A DNA stretch of 64,000 nucleotides from Atherinomorus stipes. Its lineage: Eukaryota; Chordata; Actinopteri; Atheriniformes; Atherinidae. Location of the stretch: positions 1-64,000 of the forward strand of contig JALJCO010010572.1 in NCBI GenBank assembly GCA_023101725.1, written 5' to 3'. Below, piece after piece: positions 23,590-34,999 of the stretch (positions are counted from its first letter, which is position 1; every line of letters starts with the position of its first letter). The translations under genes and the position numbers were made by a program. The notes beneath the pieces are model-generated. The model did no database searches. It was not told the DNA's origin and worked only from the letters and a program-made list of their open reading frames with translations.

Positions 23590-24160
23590 CTGATGTAGGG
23601 ACAAATCCTCCCCAGACCTCAACATTATTGAAGCAGTGTGGGATCATGCGGACAGAGAACAGAACAAATGGAAGAAACATCCAAAGAAAAGCTTTGGAAA
23701 GTCCTTCAAGAAGCCTGGAGAACTATTCCTGAAGACTAGGCCTGCCACAAATGATTATTTTGATACTTGACTAGTCATCAATTATTTTGGTGATTAGTCA
23801 ACTAATCTCATACAAAAATTGTAGCATATTTACGGTACCAGCCAAAAGGTTGGACACTTGCTCATTGAATCTAATTGAAAATTTGACTGGTTTGTTCATT
23901 TATGTCAATGAACAATTCAAGAAAAGCTGCCCCTGATAGCTACGAATACGCACATGCATCGAGGACAGAACAGCAGACCAGGTAGCGGAAGGTACAGCGG
24001 CAACTTTCAGAGCAAAAACAAAGCTTAAAAACAATAAACAATTAGTTAATTATGAAATTAGTCAGAGACTGCTTTGATAGTTAACGATTAGTCGATTAAT
24101 TGACTAATCGTGGCAGCCCAACTGAAGACCAGAGGTAATTCAGTTGGAAATACGAGCCAA
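23590..24160 (+). pseudogene. Tc1 transposase 3' remnant split by a hAT MITE
   Basis: Bases 23590-23736 read, with shifts, as the C-terminal part of a Tc1 transposase: the EAVWDH-like block, then REQNKW and a SFKKPGELF-like end. The sequence resumes after 24121 with the duplicated CTGAAGAC. Only a fragment is present. Confidence 0.5.
23737..24121. mobile_element. 385-bp hAT-type MITE
   Basis: The ends TAGGCCTGCCACAA and GTGGCAGCCCAA are inverted repeats. An exact 8-bp duplication, CTGAAGAC, flanks the element at 23729-23736 and 24122-24129. The inner CGATTAGTCGATTAATTGAC words repeat at both ends. Its middle contains GTACCAGCCAAAAGGTTGGA, itself like a Tc1 terminus, so it probably captured another element. 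Confidence 0.88.
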
Positions 24161-25432
24161 TAACCTGTCCATCCATTGTTGTTAGCATCACAACAAATAT
24201 TTCTACTTTGTGTTGATAAAGGGAACATTTCAGTGGCTTCATGTGGCTGCATCATGTCTCAAACATCCAAATCAGAGACAAAATGAATATAAATGTAAGT
24301 TTAACTGTCAATCAGATGTTAACACAAAGATGCATTGCTTTTATTTTTACAGGAATTTCAGCTCAAATAAATCTCAACAAAACATCCCTGCTTTCTACAA
24401 ACTTCAGGTTAGCAGTGCTTTTTGTTTCATGATGAAGAGGAAGATGAATGTCAGCAGCTCCTACAGATGTTATTTCACCTGGAAACTCATTGTACTCTCT
24501 AAATGTAATCTCCTGCCAGACATTGTGTTTGTGAAACCAGAAAACTTCACATCTTCATGTTTCAGATGTGACAGTGGTAATGCTTTCATCCCACATCCTC
24601 AGCCGCCGCAGTTTCTTAGCAGAAAAATCCATCCAACTCATGGAGGCGGTTTTCAGAGCTACAAACACAGTTGTTGCTGCTCATAGAGTAACACTTATCG
24701 TTCCCTCTCCTGACTAATTCCTGTGTTTTTCCTTTTAGTCTTAAGCACTGAAGTTGCAGTCGAGGGTCAATAAAGAAAAGAAAGTCTTTTCAGTGAGTGG
24801 GAGGATGGACAGAAGTTCAGGATTATCTGGAGATGAGAAAGACTTCCAGTTAAAAAGGTTAGAAGACCACGATCAGAAATATTAATCAAAAATAAAATGA
24901 ATTGTTAGGAGGGGGAAGCGAGGGGCCTTTTCACTCTCCTCTATCAGCAGTCAGAGCAGAGGGACAGTGCTGCTCAGCTTTCAACTGATTGCTGTCATTT
25001 TTCAATTATGCAAAATCCTCCACCAGCCGTCAGCTGAGGAGAGGGACGGCGATCCAGAAATTAAGTGCTGAAGAAAAGGTTCACGTTCTCAGCACCTCTC
25101 TGCTGCGATTTAAAATGAGCAAAGATCCATTTATTACCTGCATGATGTGTCTGTGGGTGAGTGTGCGCCATTACAGCCGTCCTTAATGGAAAAGTTTAAG
25201 TTTTGAGCTGGAAAGCTTTTTTAAGACGAAGAGTTCATGGAAGTTTTACTGCATAAAAATAAGACAGTGACTGAGCTAATTTTAGGAGGTGATCAAATAA
25301 ATCACTTTTTGTGATGAAACCTGTGACATCTCATGTGTAACAGCCGGATGTAAAAACCAGGAAGTGCCACAAAGCCACAGGACATGAAGAAGATTTTTTT
25401 TTCCACAGGCTAATATGATGGCCACCTTCTGG
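24161..25432. other. intron-like sequence, nothing recognised
   Basis: The longest frame, 24210-24686, has no recognisable domain or splice context. No repeat ends were seen. Confidence 0.5.
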
Positions 25433-26399
25433 TAAAGCCTGGTCCAAACTACACGAATTTAGCCCGATTTTGGCCTGATGGAGGCGTCGCAGACAGTCGC
25501 TCACTGTCGTGCACGATTCTGCGTCGTGGGGTCGCAGGACGTCGTGTCTTCGCTCCGTGTAATGTGACACAATCAGCGATTGGCGATTTGGCGTCTGCGA
25601 CGCTCCACGACCACGACGCAGAAAGACTGGCGTGTCAGAATTTTTTGGTTTTGTCCGTGTAGTGTGACACGTCCCACGACATGTCCCTTCATATTGACCA
25701 ATGGGAGGACAGTGCGCCTTTCGCCTCTACCAGAGAGATGCTCAGGTGCACCGGTACACAAACAACAGTGGAGGAAAGGAGGAGAGACGCAGCCGCTCTC
25801 CGGTGGAGCAGGGGAGAGATTTATGGAGCTGTGGCATCAGTTTACTCCAGAAAAAAAGAAAAGAAAAGCAAGACTGGGTGTGCCAAATTTATTTTCAACA
25901 GTGTTAAACCTCCACGAACATTCAAAAGGGTGTATCTCTCTTGAATAAAACATTACTTTATTAACTCGAAACATAACCACACGATATGTGCGTTATATCA
26001 GTAATAGTAATAGTCAACAGTAGTTTACAGCAGGTCCAAACGTGCACGAATGTGACGCTCTCAAATAAATCAATGACAAAATCACAGAAAAATCACTTTG
26101 TTTAAATAAAAACACCGCAACATAACAGACATTGCGCTCAATGAGATGAGCAAATATGACACTCATGCATGTACTCGTGCACTCAGCTATAACTCTCCAC
26201 TTTACGCGTGATCATCAAAGCTAATTAACCCTCTGAACACACCTACTGGATGCAGAATAGACACAGCGATGCTGCTGTGCACTGCGCAGCTCTCAGTTTA
26301 TCATGCGTGTGTGATTTCATGTGGTTGCCATGGTTTCCAGCGTGCGCTCTGAACTGATGGAGTTCAGTGAATGACGTGAGGACGCACCCGTATGCGTTC

Positions 26400-27666
26400 G
26401 TATATGATATGGAAGATTTTTATTCTTATGTCTTTGTGCACATTTTAATGATAATTGCCCTATAAAACTGCTTTATATAACTTGCTTTGAGAATATAGCT
26501 CGCTCTGAGAAAACAACTTGTTGTGAGAAGTATAAATTGCTTTGGGAATCAACTTAGTTTGGAATACCATTCTTATCAGACCAAGAGCTGCTGAGGGGGG
26601 GCGCCTAGCTGCTGGGCTTTGCCCGCCTGGCAGGTATGCAGCCTGAACTTAAAGCAGAACTCAGTAACTTCAGCTCGGGGCTCCCCCTAGTGGCGTCCTT
26701 TCACTGTCGTGTTCAACCCCCCCTTACACCCCCACAGCACACAGACGGCTTCTCTACCTGTCTTTCCTCTATTTTGATTCCTGGATATATTTCTAAGCGT
26801 TTACTAGCTTGTTGATGCTACTTTGCTGCGTTGGTAGCAGCACCACGTCTCCCTCTGCACAAAGCAAAGACCTGTCTCTTCTGAAACGGGACGTTTTACC
26901 CGCGATTTGCGGGTAAATATGCCGTGGATTATATTTTTCTCTGGTGTTGGCGAGTAGCAGGTAAGAATACGAACTTTTATTTACTTTTTGCGGACATGAC
27001 AAGTGATTATTGAGCCTGAAGCAGTGATGCTTCACCCGGCGCCCAGGCAGCGCAGCTACGTGAATCACTCTGGTCCAGCAAAGAGTTGGTTATGAGAGCC
27101 AGGAGCCGTGTTTAGGTGGTGTGAAGCTAAAGAAATGTTTTCTTCGAATTAGCGCTGGTAGTCTGGTTCAAATCAGAGCTAGAAGCAGCTCGGTAGATAA
27201 GGGACATGAGTACCGTACAGCGGTTTCTGTTGCCGCAAGTTCTGCTCGGGTCGGCGCAGGCAAAGTTGTATTTACCTGCTCGCAGGCCCGAGGCACCGGC
27301 GGGAGGGGGGGGCATTGAATCGCTCCGTAAACACTTTGTTTAGCCCCACGGGGATTCCGAAAAGCATTTATTGAGGTAAAAAAGTTACTGAGTTTCCCCT
27401 TTAATAAAACAGTGTGCATCTTGCAACCGGGTTAGAGTCTGCTGTGGGATCTGGCCAATCGCCCAGCCCGCTGATACTTTTTGCTTCACCCGGACTGTTG
27501 GGCTCTCCAGTCTTCGTGCTATGGTAAGCAATTTCTATGTATCAGCTCTTGAAACAGATTGCTGTATCTGTTTGTGACTGATTGTGGGGAATAAAGAGCA
27601 CGTTATTCTAGCAAAGTCACTGTCTTGTGTTGTCATTGAGTCCGCGCCGATCTCTCACGATCCTAC
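26400..27666 (+). repeat. possible solo LTR, interrupted
   Basis: Around the nested TTAA element, the joined flanks give AACTTAATAAAACAGTGTG, followed by a CTTCACCCGG stretch and GGGGAATAAAGAGCACG, ending near CTCACGATCCTACA. Two poly(A)-signal-like AATAAA sites and a TG...CA layout fit an LTR, but the start and the target duplication were not located. Confidence 0.3.
26653..27400. mobile_element. 748-bp TTAA-flanked element
   Basis: TTAA at 26649-26652 and 27401-27404 flank imperfect inverted ends AAGCAGAACTCAGTAACTT and AAGTTACTGAGTTTCCCCT. TTAA duplications are typical of piggyBac and Kolobok elements. Open frames inside (27121-27318, 27127-27315, 27168-27419) overlap on both strands and have no recognisable product. 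Confidence 0.75.
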
Positions 27667-28746
27667 AATAAGGTAAAATCTGGATTAAAACAGTATAGAA
27701 CAACACACTTTATTTCACTTTATGGCAGTTTTTTAAAAGTAGCGTCACTGAATCGGCTGGACTTTGCTTTCGTGGCAGCAGACTGTGGTCAGCCTGATGG
27801 TTTTGGCTTCGCTTGGCACTGGGCGTCCTGCGCGCGGTGCGTGATGCACCTGGTGGAAGCAACGGCGCCGATCAGAGCCCAGTTTCTCTCTTTCAAAGCT
27901 CTTTTTCAAAGATGAGCAGCGAGTCTTTCTGTGCGCATCGTGGATTTAATCCTGTTTAGTTACAACTGAAAACCCGCTCCACAGAACAAGTGGAACAGGC
28001 AGAACACACACAAACAGGTCATGTTGGTCACAATAATGGAGGGAACTGATGTCTCCGTCCACTTTCCATTTCATGAGTGATCCAAACGGTCAATTCAGAG
28101 GCTCCAAACCAAGTGACTGATTGACAGCTGCTTGTCCCACCTCTCCGTTTCGTGTCGTCTTTTGCGACACCACGCGATGATCAGGCGGTTGTCTGTCTGG
28201 TGTCATTCTTGTAGTGTGATCACTCGCGGGTAACACGACAGCGTCCGATTTATGACACAATTTCTGTTAATCTGACATAGTGACCATCGTGAACGATGGA
28301 AAAAGTCGTGTAGTTTGATCCTGGCTTTACTGTGCTTCTGCACTGCAAACCCAGATTTTAGTTTCTAATTAAACTTCTGAGTAATCATTACTTAAACTTT
28401 TATGTTTTGTCATTACTAAAAACATTAGCAGATTGTGTTATTTAGCTGAAAAAATTAATTGCACTAATCTGGTTTTGTAGAAATAGCTGGGAATGTTAAG
28501 TTTTGTAAGAAAGGAGAGGAGCCTAATTCAAACCCGTCTTTGTTACGTCACAATGCCAGTGCAACGGGCTTTCTCGCAGGTCGACTGCCTCGGTGGGAAG
28601 AGAGCTGTTATCTCTACGGCTGTGACGGTGTGGGCCGAAGAGCGCTGCACTTTTGACCCTGATTTTGTTTGAATATAAACTTTTTAGTTGAGTTTAATGA
28701 TCCTTTCATGTTTTGTATCAACAGCATCTCATTACTAAATCAAACA

Positions 28747-29042
28747 CACTACCCACAAAAAGTCAAGTCAAGTCAAATTTATTTATAAAGCACATTTAAA
28801 AACAACCTCAGTTGACCAAAGTGCTGAACATAGAAATGATAAGGATGATAAGGATATTTGGCTTTTTGTATGATGTCAGCATGAATCTAAAATCCACTCC
28901 AACCTTTCCAGGTGAACTGAATTAAACTTTCTCTAAACTTTTCAATGCACATGTACATTGTTCAATGGTTGAATATTTATTCTGCTTCATTCTGTTCTCC
29001 AAAACCCGAAAGTTGAATATCCCTAACTTTTTGTGAGTAGTG
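28747..29042. mobile_element. Tc1-like MITE with inserted short repeat
   Basis: The ends CACTACCCACAAAAAGT and ACTTTTTGTGAGTAGTG are inverted; TA follows the right end. After the left end comes CAAGTCAAGTCAAATTTATT, a short dispersed repeat found in many fish. The family terminus continues with GATATTTGGCTTTTTGTATG, as at 51620. Confidence 0.7.
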
Positions 29043-29116
29043 TAAGTTGTTTTTACTACTTTTCAACGTTGTGCAACGCACTAATAATGACTAGTAAAGA
29101 TAACTAAGCATGTTAA

Positions 29117-29515
29117 AGGCATATGCCACCTCTGGGTGAAATTCAGCCTCCCCCCCCGCTGTCTCCTGAGTTGGAAAAGTGGGCACAAGCGACCCAGTCA
29201 TTCTCAGAATCTGGCAGCACTGACTTTAGCTTAGCTTAGCATAGTTGCTGTAATTTGGTGGTTTAGCACCATTTGGTGAAAGTGAGATAATTAACTCAAG
29301 ATTTTTTCCAATTACATTTCGTGATCCGCACATTCTGATCGAGTACAAACGAGAAGCCGATTTCACATCAAAGGACTGACTAGGCGGCATTCAATAGGGG
29401 AACTATATGCTGCGGACGTACAGGCCAATCACAGGTGAAGCAAAAGCAGCACGCATGCGCAGCATCCCCAACTTCCGTAAACAGGGTTGCCACCGGATGC
29501 TGCGCATGCGTGCTG
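29117..29515. repeat. TTAA-anchored dispersed repeat, copy 1
   Basis: This begins with TTAA then AGGCATATGCCACCTCTGGG and matches the start of the 55131-57410 element for about 400 bp, with scattered substitutions. It includes CTGACTTTAGCTTAGCTTAG and CAATAGGGGAACTATATGC. The right boundary is unclear and may extend to about 29894. Confidence 0.75.
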
Positions 29516-29898
29516 CCTTTACTGCCGTGGTGTGACTGTTAGGGGGCTAGGAGACTGCAGGGGGCAGGGTTACGCATGTGGCAGTGTCCGTGTATCTAAA
29601 TGCCATGAGCTGTATATATTTCGTACTTACTCACCCCCTTGATCAGCTGTTTATTAAAGCTACCCGTTTAACTTCACATCAGTGGAAAATATGGAAGTGA
29701 CAGTTTTCCACCTCAAGCTTGTCTGTTTACCCACCCCCGCCTCGAATACCCAACCGATCTCAGTACTCCTCATAGCCCCGTGAGAAGAATGCTCTGCTCA
29801 TAAACATGATCACGTTCTGGCTCTGCTCAGGGACTCATTATTTTGAATGAGGTGTGCTAGAACAAGGAAACATGGAATAAATACAGGACGAGGGTTAA

Positions 29899-30042
29899 AG
29901 GAATAGTTCACCCACAGAATGATGTAACTTTATTTTCCACTTACCCTCATGGTGAGCAAGACTCTGGAGCACTTTTTTAATATCTTTAATTAGAGGGTAA
30001 GTGGAAAATAAAGTTACATCATTCTGTGGGTGTACTATTCCT
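29899..30042. mobile_element. 144-bp palindromic TTAA MITE
   Basis: TTAA at 29895-29898 and 30043-30046 flank arms AGGAATAGTTCACCCACAGA... and their inverse, over 50 bp with almost no mismatches. The arms include GATGTAACTTTATTTTCCAC. The whole element can fold as one hairpin. Confidence 0.88.
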
Positions 30043-30399
30043 TTAAGGTTCTCCAGCTCTGCTACACATGGTTCTGCTCAGGATATGCAGCCCATTTCCA
30101 TTGGAAATGCTTTTTGCTTAAACTGTCAGTAAGGGATTTGCAAGACTGAGTACTGACTGAGCACTTACAGGCTACAACTTTAATGTATAGATTACTTAAT
30201 AGAAACGACGGATCGCCTCCGGTCTCCTCCGTGTCTCCAGTGGGAGCTGCAGGTGTCATACCAGCCAGATGATCTTAACAGCAGAGTGTTATAACTTTTG
30301 ATGAAGGCGACAACTGATCGCCAAAAATGTCGAGATAAATCAAACTTTATTATCTCACTGTTGATGTCTGAATAAAGAAAAGAAAACTCGGCTGCTTGT

Positions 30400-30965
30400 A
30401 AGAAGACGGACAGTCGAGCTGCAGAAAGGCGCAGGTGCATCGGACCAGCGGGAAACGCTGCTTTAGACTCAGAGAAAGTTTGCAACACAACCCTGACCTG
30501 TGTGGAGCTGTACAGCGATGCTGTAACTTGTCAAGACTCAATTGACAAGTTAAAGAACAGAAATACTAGTTTATAAACATTATGCGCAGCCAGAAGGGCA
30601 GACGCGCTGGTAACTGCAGCTCCCAGGAGACACGGAGTTGAGTGGAGGAGATCCGTTTCTATAAATTAATCTGTAGCTACATTAACGTTGTACAAGTGTT
30701 CATCCGGTAGACTGTTTCTTAGTTTAACTAATGAAAGTGATTGTTTCTTATGTTCCTGTCCGGGTCAGGCTCAGATCCGACCAGCCTCCATCTGTCAGCG
30801 CTGCTGCTGCTTCAGGAGAAACAGCTGGTGACGGTGCATTTCTGACGAAGATTCTGTTGTTTGGTCAGACACGAACATTTTATAAATCACACATGGATCC
30901 AGTCATAAGATCATTTTTATGATCAGATGCGCTCATTTCCACGCCGGTTTGACCACTGACAGTTT
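30400..30965. mobile_element. second, diverged copy of the 2.5-kb transposon
   Basis: It shares GAAACGCTGCTTTAGACTC, GTAGACTGTTTCTTAGTTT and GATCATTTTTATGATCAGATG-like blocks in the same order as 3040-4290, but the sequence is more decayed and shorter. The left end was not recognised. Confidence 0.6.
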
Positions 30966-31661
30966 TACGCGTAAAATGGCGTCAAGCCTGGTTAATGCTG
31001 GCTAAGCAACAAATGTTACGTCACTCGGCAGAGACTGATTTATAAGTCAAATCGGGTAATTTAAAAACAAAACTGTGCATTTGCACAATAGAGGCCGAGT
31101 TGACAATGCGTTAAAACCCCCCTTGAAATACCAGATGCCAAAAAACTTCAGCAGTTGGTAGGAGCCCTAGGAGGAACCGAACTAGTTCTGCAGTTGGCAC
31201 CGAACTCAATACCCGGATCAGATATTTTAACTGACGTTTTAACTGAGGTCCTATTCCAATACACGTTTCAACATGAAAAAGTGGGATTTCCACGTGATGA
31301 AGTCAAGATTCAGTCCAATCTGTCTTTTTTCCTTAGCTAGGCTATGAACTGGCTCAAACTGATTGTCCGTGAAGTGCCCTGAGATGACATTATTGTGAAT
31401 TGGCCCCATAAAAATAAAGCTGAACTAAAAATGACTTTTGCCCCAAAATGTACTCAAACACCATCTCTTGCTGGTAATATCGTTCACACCTAACGACCTG
31501 TTTTGATATGTTGCACATGAGCCATTAGAGGTGAAGGGAAGAAATTACAGGTCAGATTTGGGGATTTGCTGCTCAATCTTTTCATCAATGGACTGTTATT
31601 TTATTTCAAGATAAAGACTGAGTTTTTTTTATTGAATTCAAGGCTGTCAAGAGTAACTCAC
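30966..31661. other. intron-like sequence before the 31662 exon
   Basis: No element end or gene was recognised; the exon donor is at the high end of this stretch. Confidence 0.5.
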
Positions 31662-31799
31662 CACTCCGTAAGCGACTGTGTCGCTGTAGGATCGCAGCTC
31701 TGGGTAGATGTTGGAGAGGAACCAGCTGAATGGCCGACACTTAAGTCTGGACCGCAGGGCCTTTCTCTCAGAAATGTCCCCGATGTCTATTCCTGAGTT
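31662..31799 (-). CDS. galnt18: galnt18 exon, linker to lectin domain
   Basis: This exon is 138 bp and 46 codons in phase 0, between a CTTCACTAG acceptor and a GTGAGT donor. It encodes [19 protein letters not shown] through YSDTVAYGV. In this family the segment packs the end of the catalytic domain and leads into the C-terminal ricin-type lectin domain. Phases agree with both neighbours, giving [11 protein letters not shown] across the preceding junction. The plus-strand open frame over the same bases, 31566-31796, is a shadow. Confidence 0.92.
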
Positions 31800-33080
31800 C
31801 TAGTGAAGGGAAGAGACACACACACATGATTTTACATTTTGAACATTTCACTAATACTTCTCCACCTCGAGCAACGCAATAAGTACGATGTGTTTCAACT
31901 TTCTGATCTGTGATGTTGCAGTAAATCCAAAATAGCAAGAGCAGCATCCAGAGCTTCGGGGTCTTTTCAGCTCTGCTGCATCCTAAGAATGGCAATGTGA
32001 GAGCTTCAAATTATAACTGAGTGCAGAGATAGCACGAGGATACTCAGCGAAATGAGGCTGATGTTTCTGTTTATCTACTTTTATCAAAGCAGAGTTGCTC
32101 TATTTAAAACTTGAATTAGAAAATGACTTTAAATAAGTAAGATAATTCGACTGATCACAGAGGTTAGCACTGGAAAAGACATTTTGTAACTGTAGTATCT
32201 TTAGCTACTACTGTGGAAATCCACAATGAAAAACAAGACAAAATCTCATATTCAATCTGAAATAATTTTAAGAGGAAAGGCAGCCATTTCCTGTTTCTGA
32301 AATTGTATTACTGTATTTGTTTGTGTTGTTTTTTTAGACTATTGCAAATACAGCTCAGATTATAAACAATATTAAACAAAGTACGGCCCCTGGCTCAGGT
32401 AATGTCACAGGGCGTTTTTCATGCACTGCAGAAAAGAATAATAAAGTGCCTCATGAATACTCCAAACATTTGAAGTTCTTCTCTGGGAACAATGCTCGCA
32501 GCTACTGTCAGCATTTAAGACTAGGAATTCTTCTAAAACTGTTCAACACAGAAAATATGCACACAAGCTTCATCTGCACAACAAGAAGCTCAGAACCCGG
32601 TGAGGTGGATGCTCTCCTGATGTCTTGATCTTGCAAAAAACAGACCACCTCTGGAGATTTAGATCCTAAAAAGATCTCTGTGGTCGTCACAAAGATATTA
32701 CAAAGACCCAAGAATCATCTAAACATGGGAAAGTTTGACAAGATTTGTTCTGAATAGTTCTGCTGGACTTTCCACCTTAAAACAATAAAATCCTGAAATC
32801 AGTCTACTTCAGATATTCCCTTTCCCAAGGAGCTTGGATAAAATGACCTGTACCAACACAACAACCTTCCTCAGGTGCAGTCGAAGCATTTTTATGTAAA
32901 ACTGATTCTCCTGTGGGGCTCCTTGACTGCTATGGCCCTGGGTGCTAGGAGATTTGCAACACAGCCTCCGAACACACAGAACCATGTACATAATTATGCC
33001 CCCCCCCCACACACACACACACCCACACACGTCCTGTCACACGCTGTGAGCATCTTAAAAGGTGAGTACAGGCTGTTTAC
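31800..33080. other. short galnt18 intron, no mobile element recognised
   Basis: This 1281-bp intron holds a C-run and CA microsatellite at 33000-33030 next to the upstream exon and otherwise nothing recognised. Confidence 0.6.
33000..33030. repeat. C-run plus CA microsatellite
   Basis: About ten C residues are followed by CACACACACACACACCCACACAC, 45-75 bp from the galnt18 donor site at 33080. Confidence 0.9.
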
Positions 33081-33266
33081 CTGCAGGGGGACATTCCAGG
33101 CCATGTAGACGTGGCTCTTGTGCTGGTCCATCCAGACCTCGGCCACCCTCAGAGCGTTGCGACGCACGTGAGCCGTCAGGTTCTCCGTATAGGGTTTGTG
33201 GGCACGCTCAATGTGCGCGATCCTGGAGCAGGGCAGGACCTCCACGCTGCCACCGCACTGCCACAC
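33081..33266 (-). CDS. galnt18: galnt18 exon, end of catalytic domain
   Basis: This exon is 186 bp and exactly 62 codons in phase 0. It follows an ACAACAG acceptor and ends in CAG before a GTAAAC donor. The product runs from VWQCGGSVEVLPCSRIAHIE to HVYMAWNVPLQ. The His of SRIAH sits where catalytic family members bind the metal ion, and the CGGSVEVLPCSR and RRNALRVAEVWMD blocks are typical of GALNT18. YTENLTAHV contains an N-L-T sequon; I recall D rather than N in human GALNT18, so this may be a fish-specific glycosylation site. The intron on its 5' side is 17.2 kb and is the most transposon-rich part of the window. The 3' intron is only 1.28 kb. Confidence 0.95.
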
Positions 33267-33350
33267 CTGTTGTGATAAACACAGACACACACACAAAAAA
33301 GGATATTTCAATTACTTGAGTTCATGTCATGTCAGTTAAAGCTGTTGTGT

Positions 33351-34917
33351 TGTGGTTTTCAAAATTAGGGGGTTGGGACCCTCATGTGGGTCGTGTGATA
33401 ATTTCAGGGGGTCGCCATATCCAGATCATTGTGGAATACAAAAAAAAGACAGAAGCTACATTTATCAAATAAATTTGGGATTTTAGGGGCTATCAATACT
33501 AACACATTATTGCAAAGAGATAAATCTGCGAAATGAACACATTCATTTCATAATTACTGCATAAATAACTAAGTTATTACTTTTTTTAAAACATGGTAAT
33601 ATTGCTAATACTAATGATAAAAATCTGAATTCAGCATTATCTCAGTGAGAAAAGCTGATTTTGGGCATAGGTGCCTTCTCACAGCAGTGAACCGAATCCA
33701 CCAGAAAACATTTATTACCGTATTTTCTGGACTAGCAGTCACTCTGGAGTATACCGGTAAGTCACATCAGTCAAAAAAAGCACCATGAAGAGGAAAAGAA
33801 CATACATAAGTCACACTGGACTATCAGACGTATTTAATTATTTAAAGCAATTTTCAGATTTTTCATATCCTATGCACGGCTAAAACTTCCCCAGTCATTT
33901 TGATTCTAAAGTTAAAAGACCTGTAAATGGTCATAAACATCATAATTAAGAAGAATAAACATGTTTTTTGTGGATCTGTTCCACCATACAGCCAGATGTC
34001 CAAAATGAACTCCACTGAGAAAAGGCTGTTTTGGGATTTTTGCTCTCAGAGTAGAATACAGTTGTCACCAGCCTAGAGCGTGTGCACTGATGTTTTACAA
34101 GCAGATTAACGATAACAGACGAGTGGATAGCTCGTTAGCTTGACAGTAAACAGCTGACAAACCACGTTTTTAAAAGCTTTAATCCACTCACCTCCAACCC
34201 CTTCTGTGGTGTAAAAAGTCCACACTGCAAATGTCAACCCCTCCGAGACTTAATCCTCATCTGTTGTTTTGTTTTGGGTTTTTGCCGCAGCAGCAGTTAG
34301 CAGTCAGTTAGCTATATTTGTTTACAGTGAGCGGCGCACGTGGGGGGTCACGTGGGGGACAGAGAGGGGGGGGGGACAGAGACGAGACATAAGGGCATTG
34401 ATTCGTTCGAGACTTTTTCCTTCCTTTTTATGAATACATGATGTATTGACTCCTGTCAGGATGGAAGGACCATTTCACCCAGTAGAACAAAAGTGTTTCT
34501 GAGCAGGATTACCAACTCTGGCTTTAATACTTACAATATGTTAAATTATATATATTTTGATATATAAGATGCACTGGACTTTATGTCACAGGAGCAGCCA
34601 ATCTATGAAAAAGTGCGGCCTATAGTCCAGAAAAAGCAACACATTTCTCATAGTTTTCAAGGCTTACATGTAGAATTTTTTTCTTATTAAGTGTCTAATA
34701 AAGTTATTACAGCTGCTATTCTAAAAATCCGAATTTGGTCCTATTTTTCCCACAGCTGTTGTCATAATCCACCAAAATCCACTTTATTCTCCTAATTTAT
34801 AAAGATTCTGACAGCTTCCAAGAATTACATTAAGAAGATGGCCTTTTAATGGGGAGGGGGGTCATGAACATCAAAGTATATTTCAGAGGTCATAGCTCAA
34901 AAGTTTGAAAACCACTG
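33351..34917. mobile_element. hAT-like element, outer member of nested pair
   Basis: The left end GTGGTTTTCAAAATTAGGGG and the right end AAAGTTTGAAAACCACTGG are inverted, as in a common fish hAT-type repeat. A target duplication was not confirmed. The element at 33716-34640 lies inside. Confidence 0.6.
33716..34640. mobile_element. hAT-type element, inner
   Basis: The left end TACCGTATTTTCTGGACTAG and the right end TATAGTCCAGAAAAAGCAAC resemble the very common 'CCGTATTTTCCGGACTATAAG' repeat. The 8-bp flanks ACATTTAT and ACATTTCT differ at one base. No transposase was found. The 28 bases at 33990-34017 recur exactly, inverted, in the MITE at 59676-60280. Confidence 0.7.
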
Positions 34918-34999
34918 GTGTAGAAGCTAAATCCTGGTGGTGGCGTCTACTGGATATTGGGCTGACATTCACGTCAGCTGTGGCATGTCATGAGGAAAA

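Larger units (their letters stand above)
25433..28329. mobile_element. 2.9-kb TIR element, composite
   Basis: The left end TAAAGCCTGGTCCAAACTAC and the right end GTAGTTTGATCCTGGCTTTA are inverted with few mismatches. Inside are CGTCGTGG/CGACGACGC-rich arms, a nested TTAA element at 26653-27400 and an LTR-like stretch at about 26400-27665. No transposase was recognised. The frame 25580-25948 and its two overlaps are uncharacterised. Confidence 0.6.

Noticed and set aside
24210..24686. 158-codon plus-strand ORF
   Set aside because: No recognisable domain, AT-rich intronic context, no splice or promoter support.
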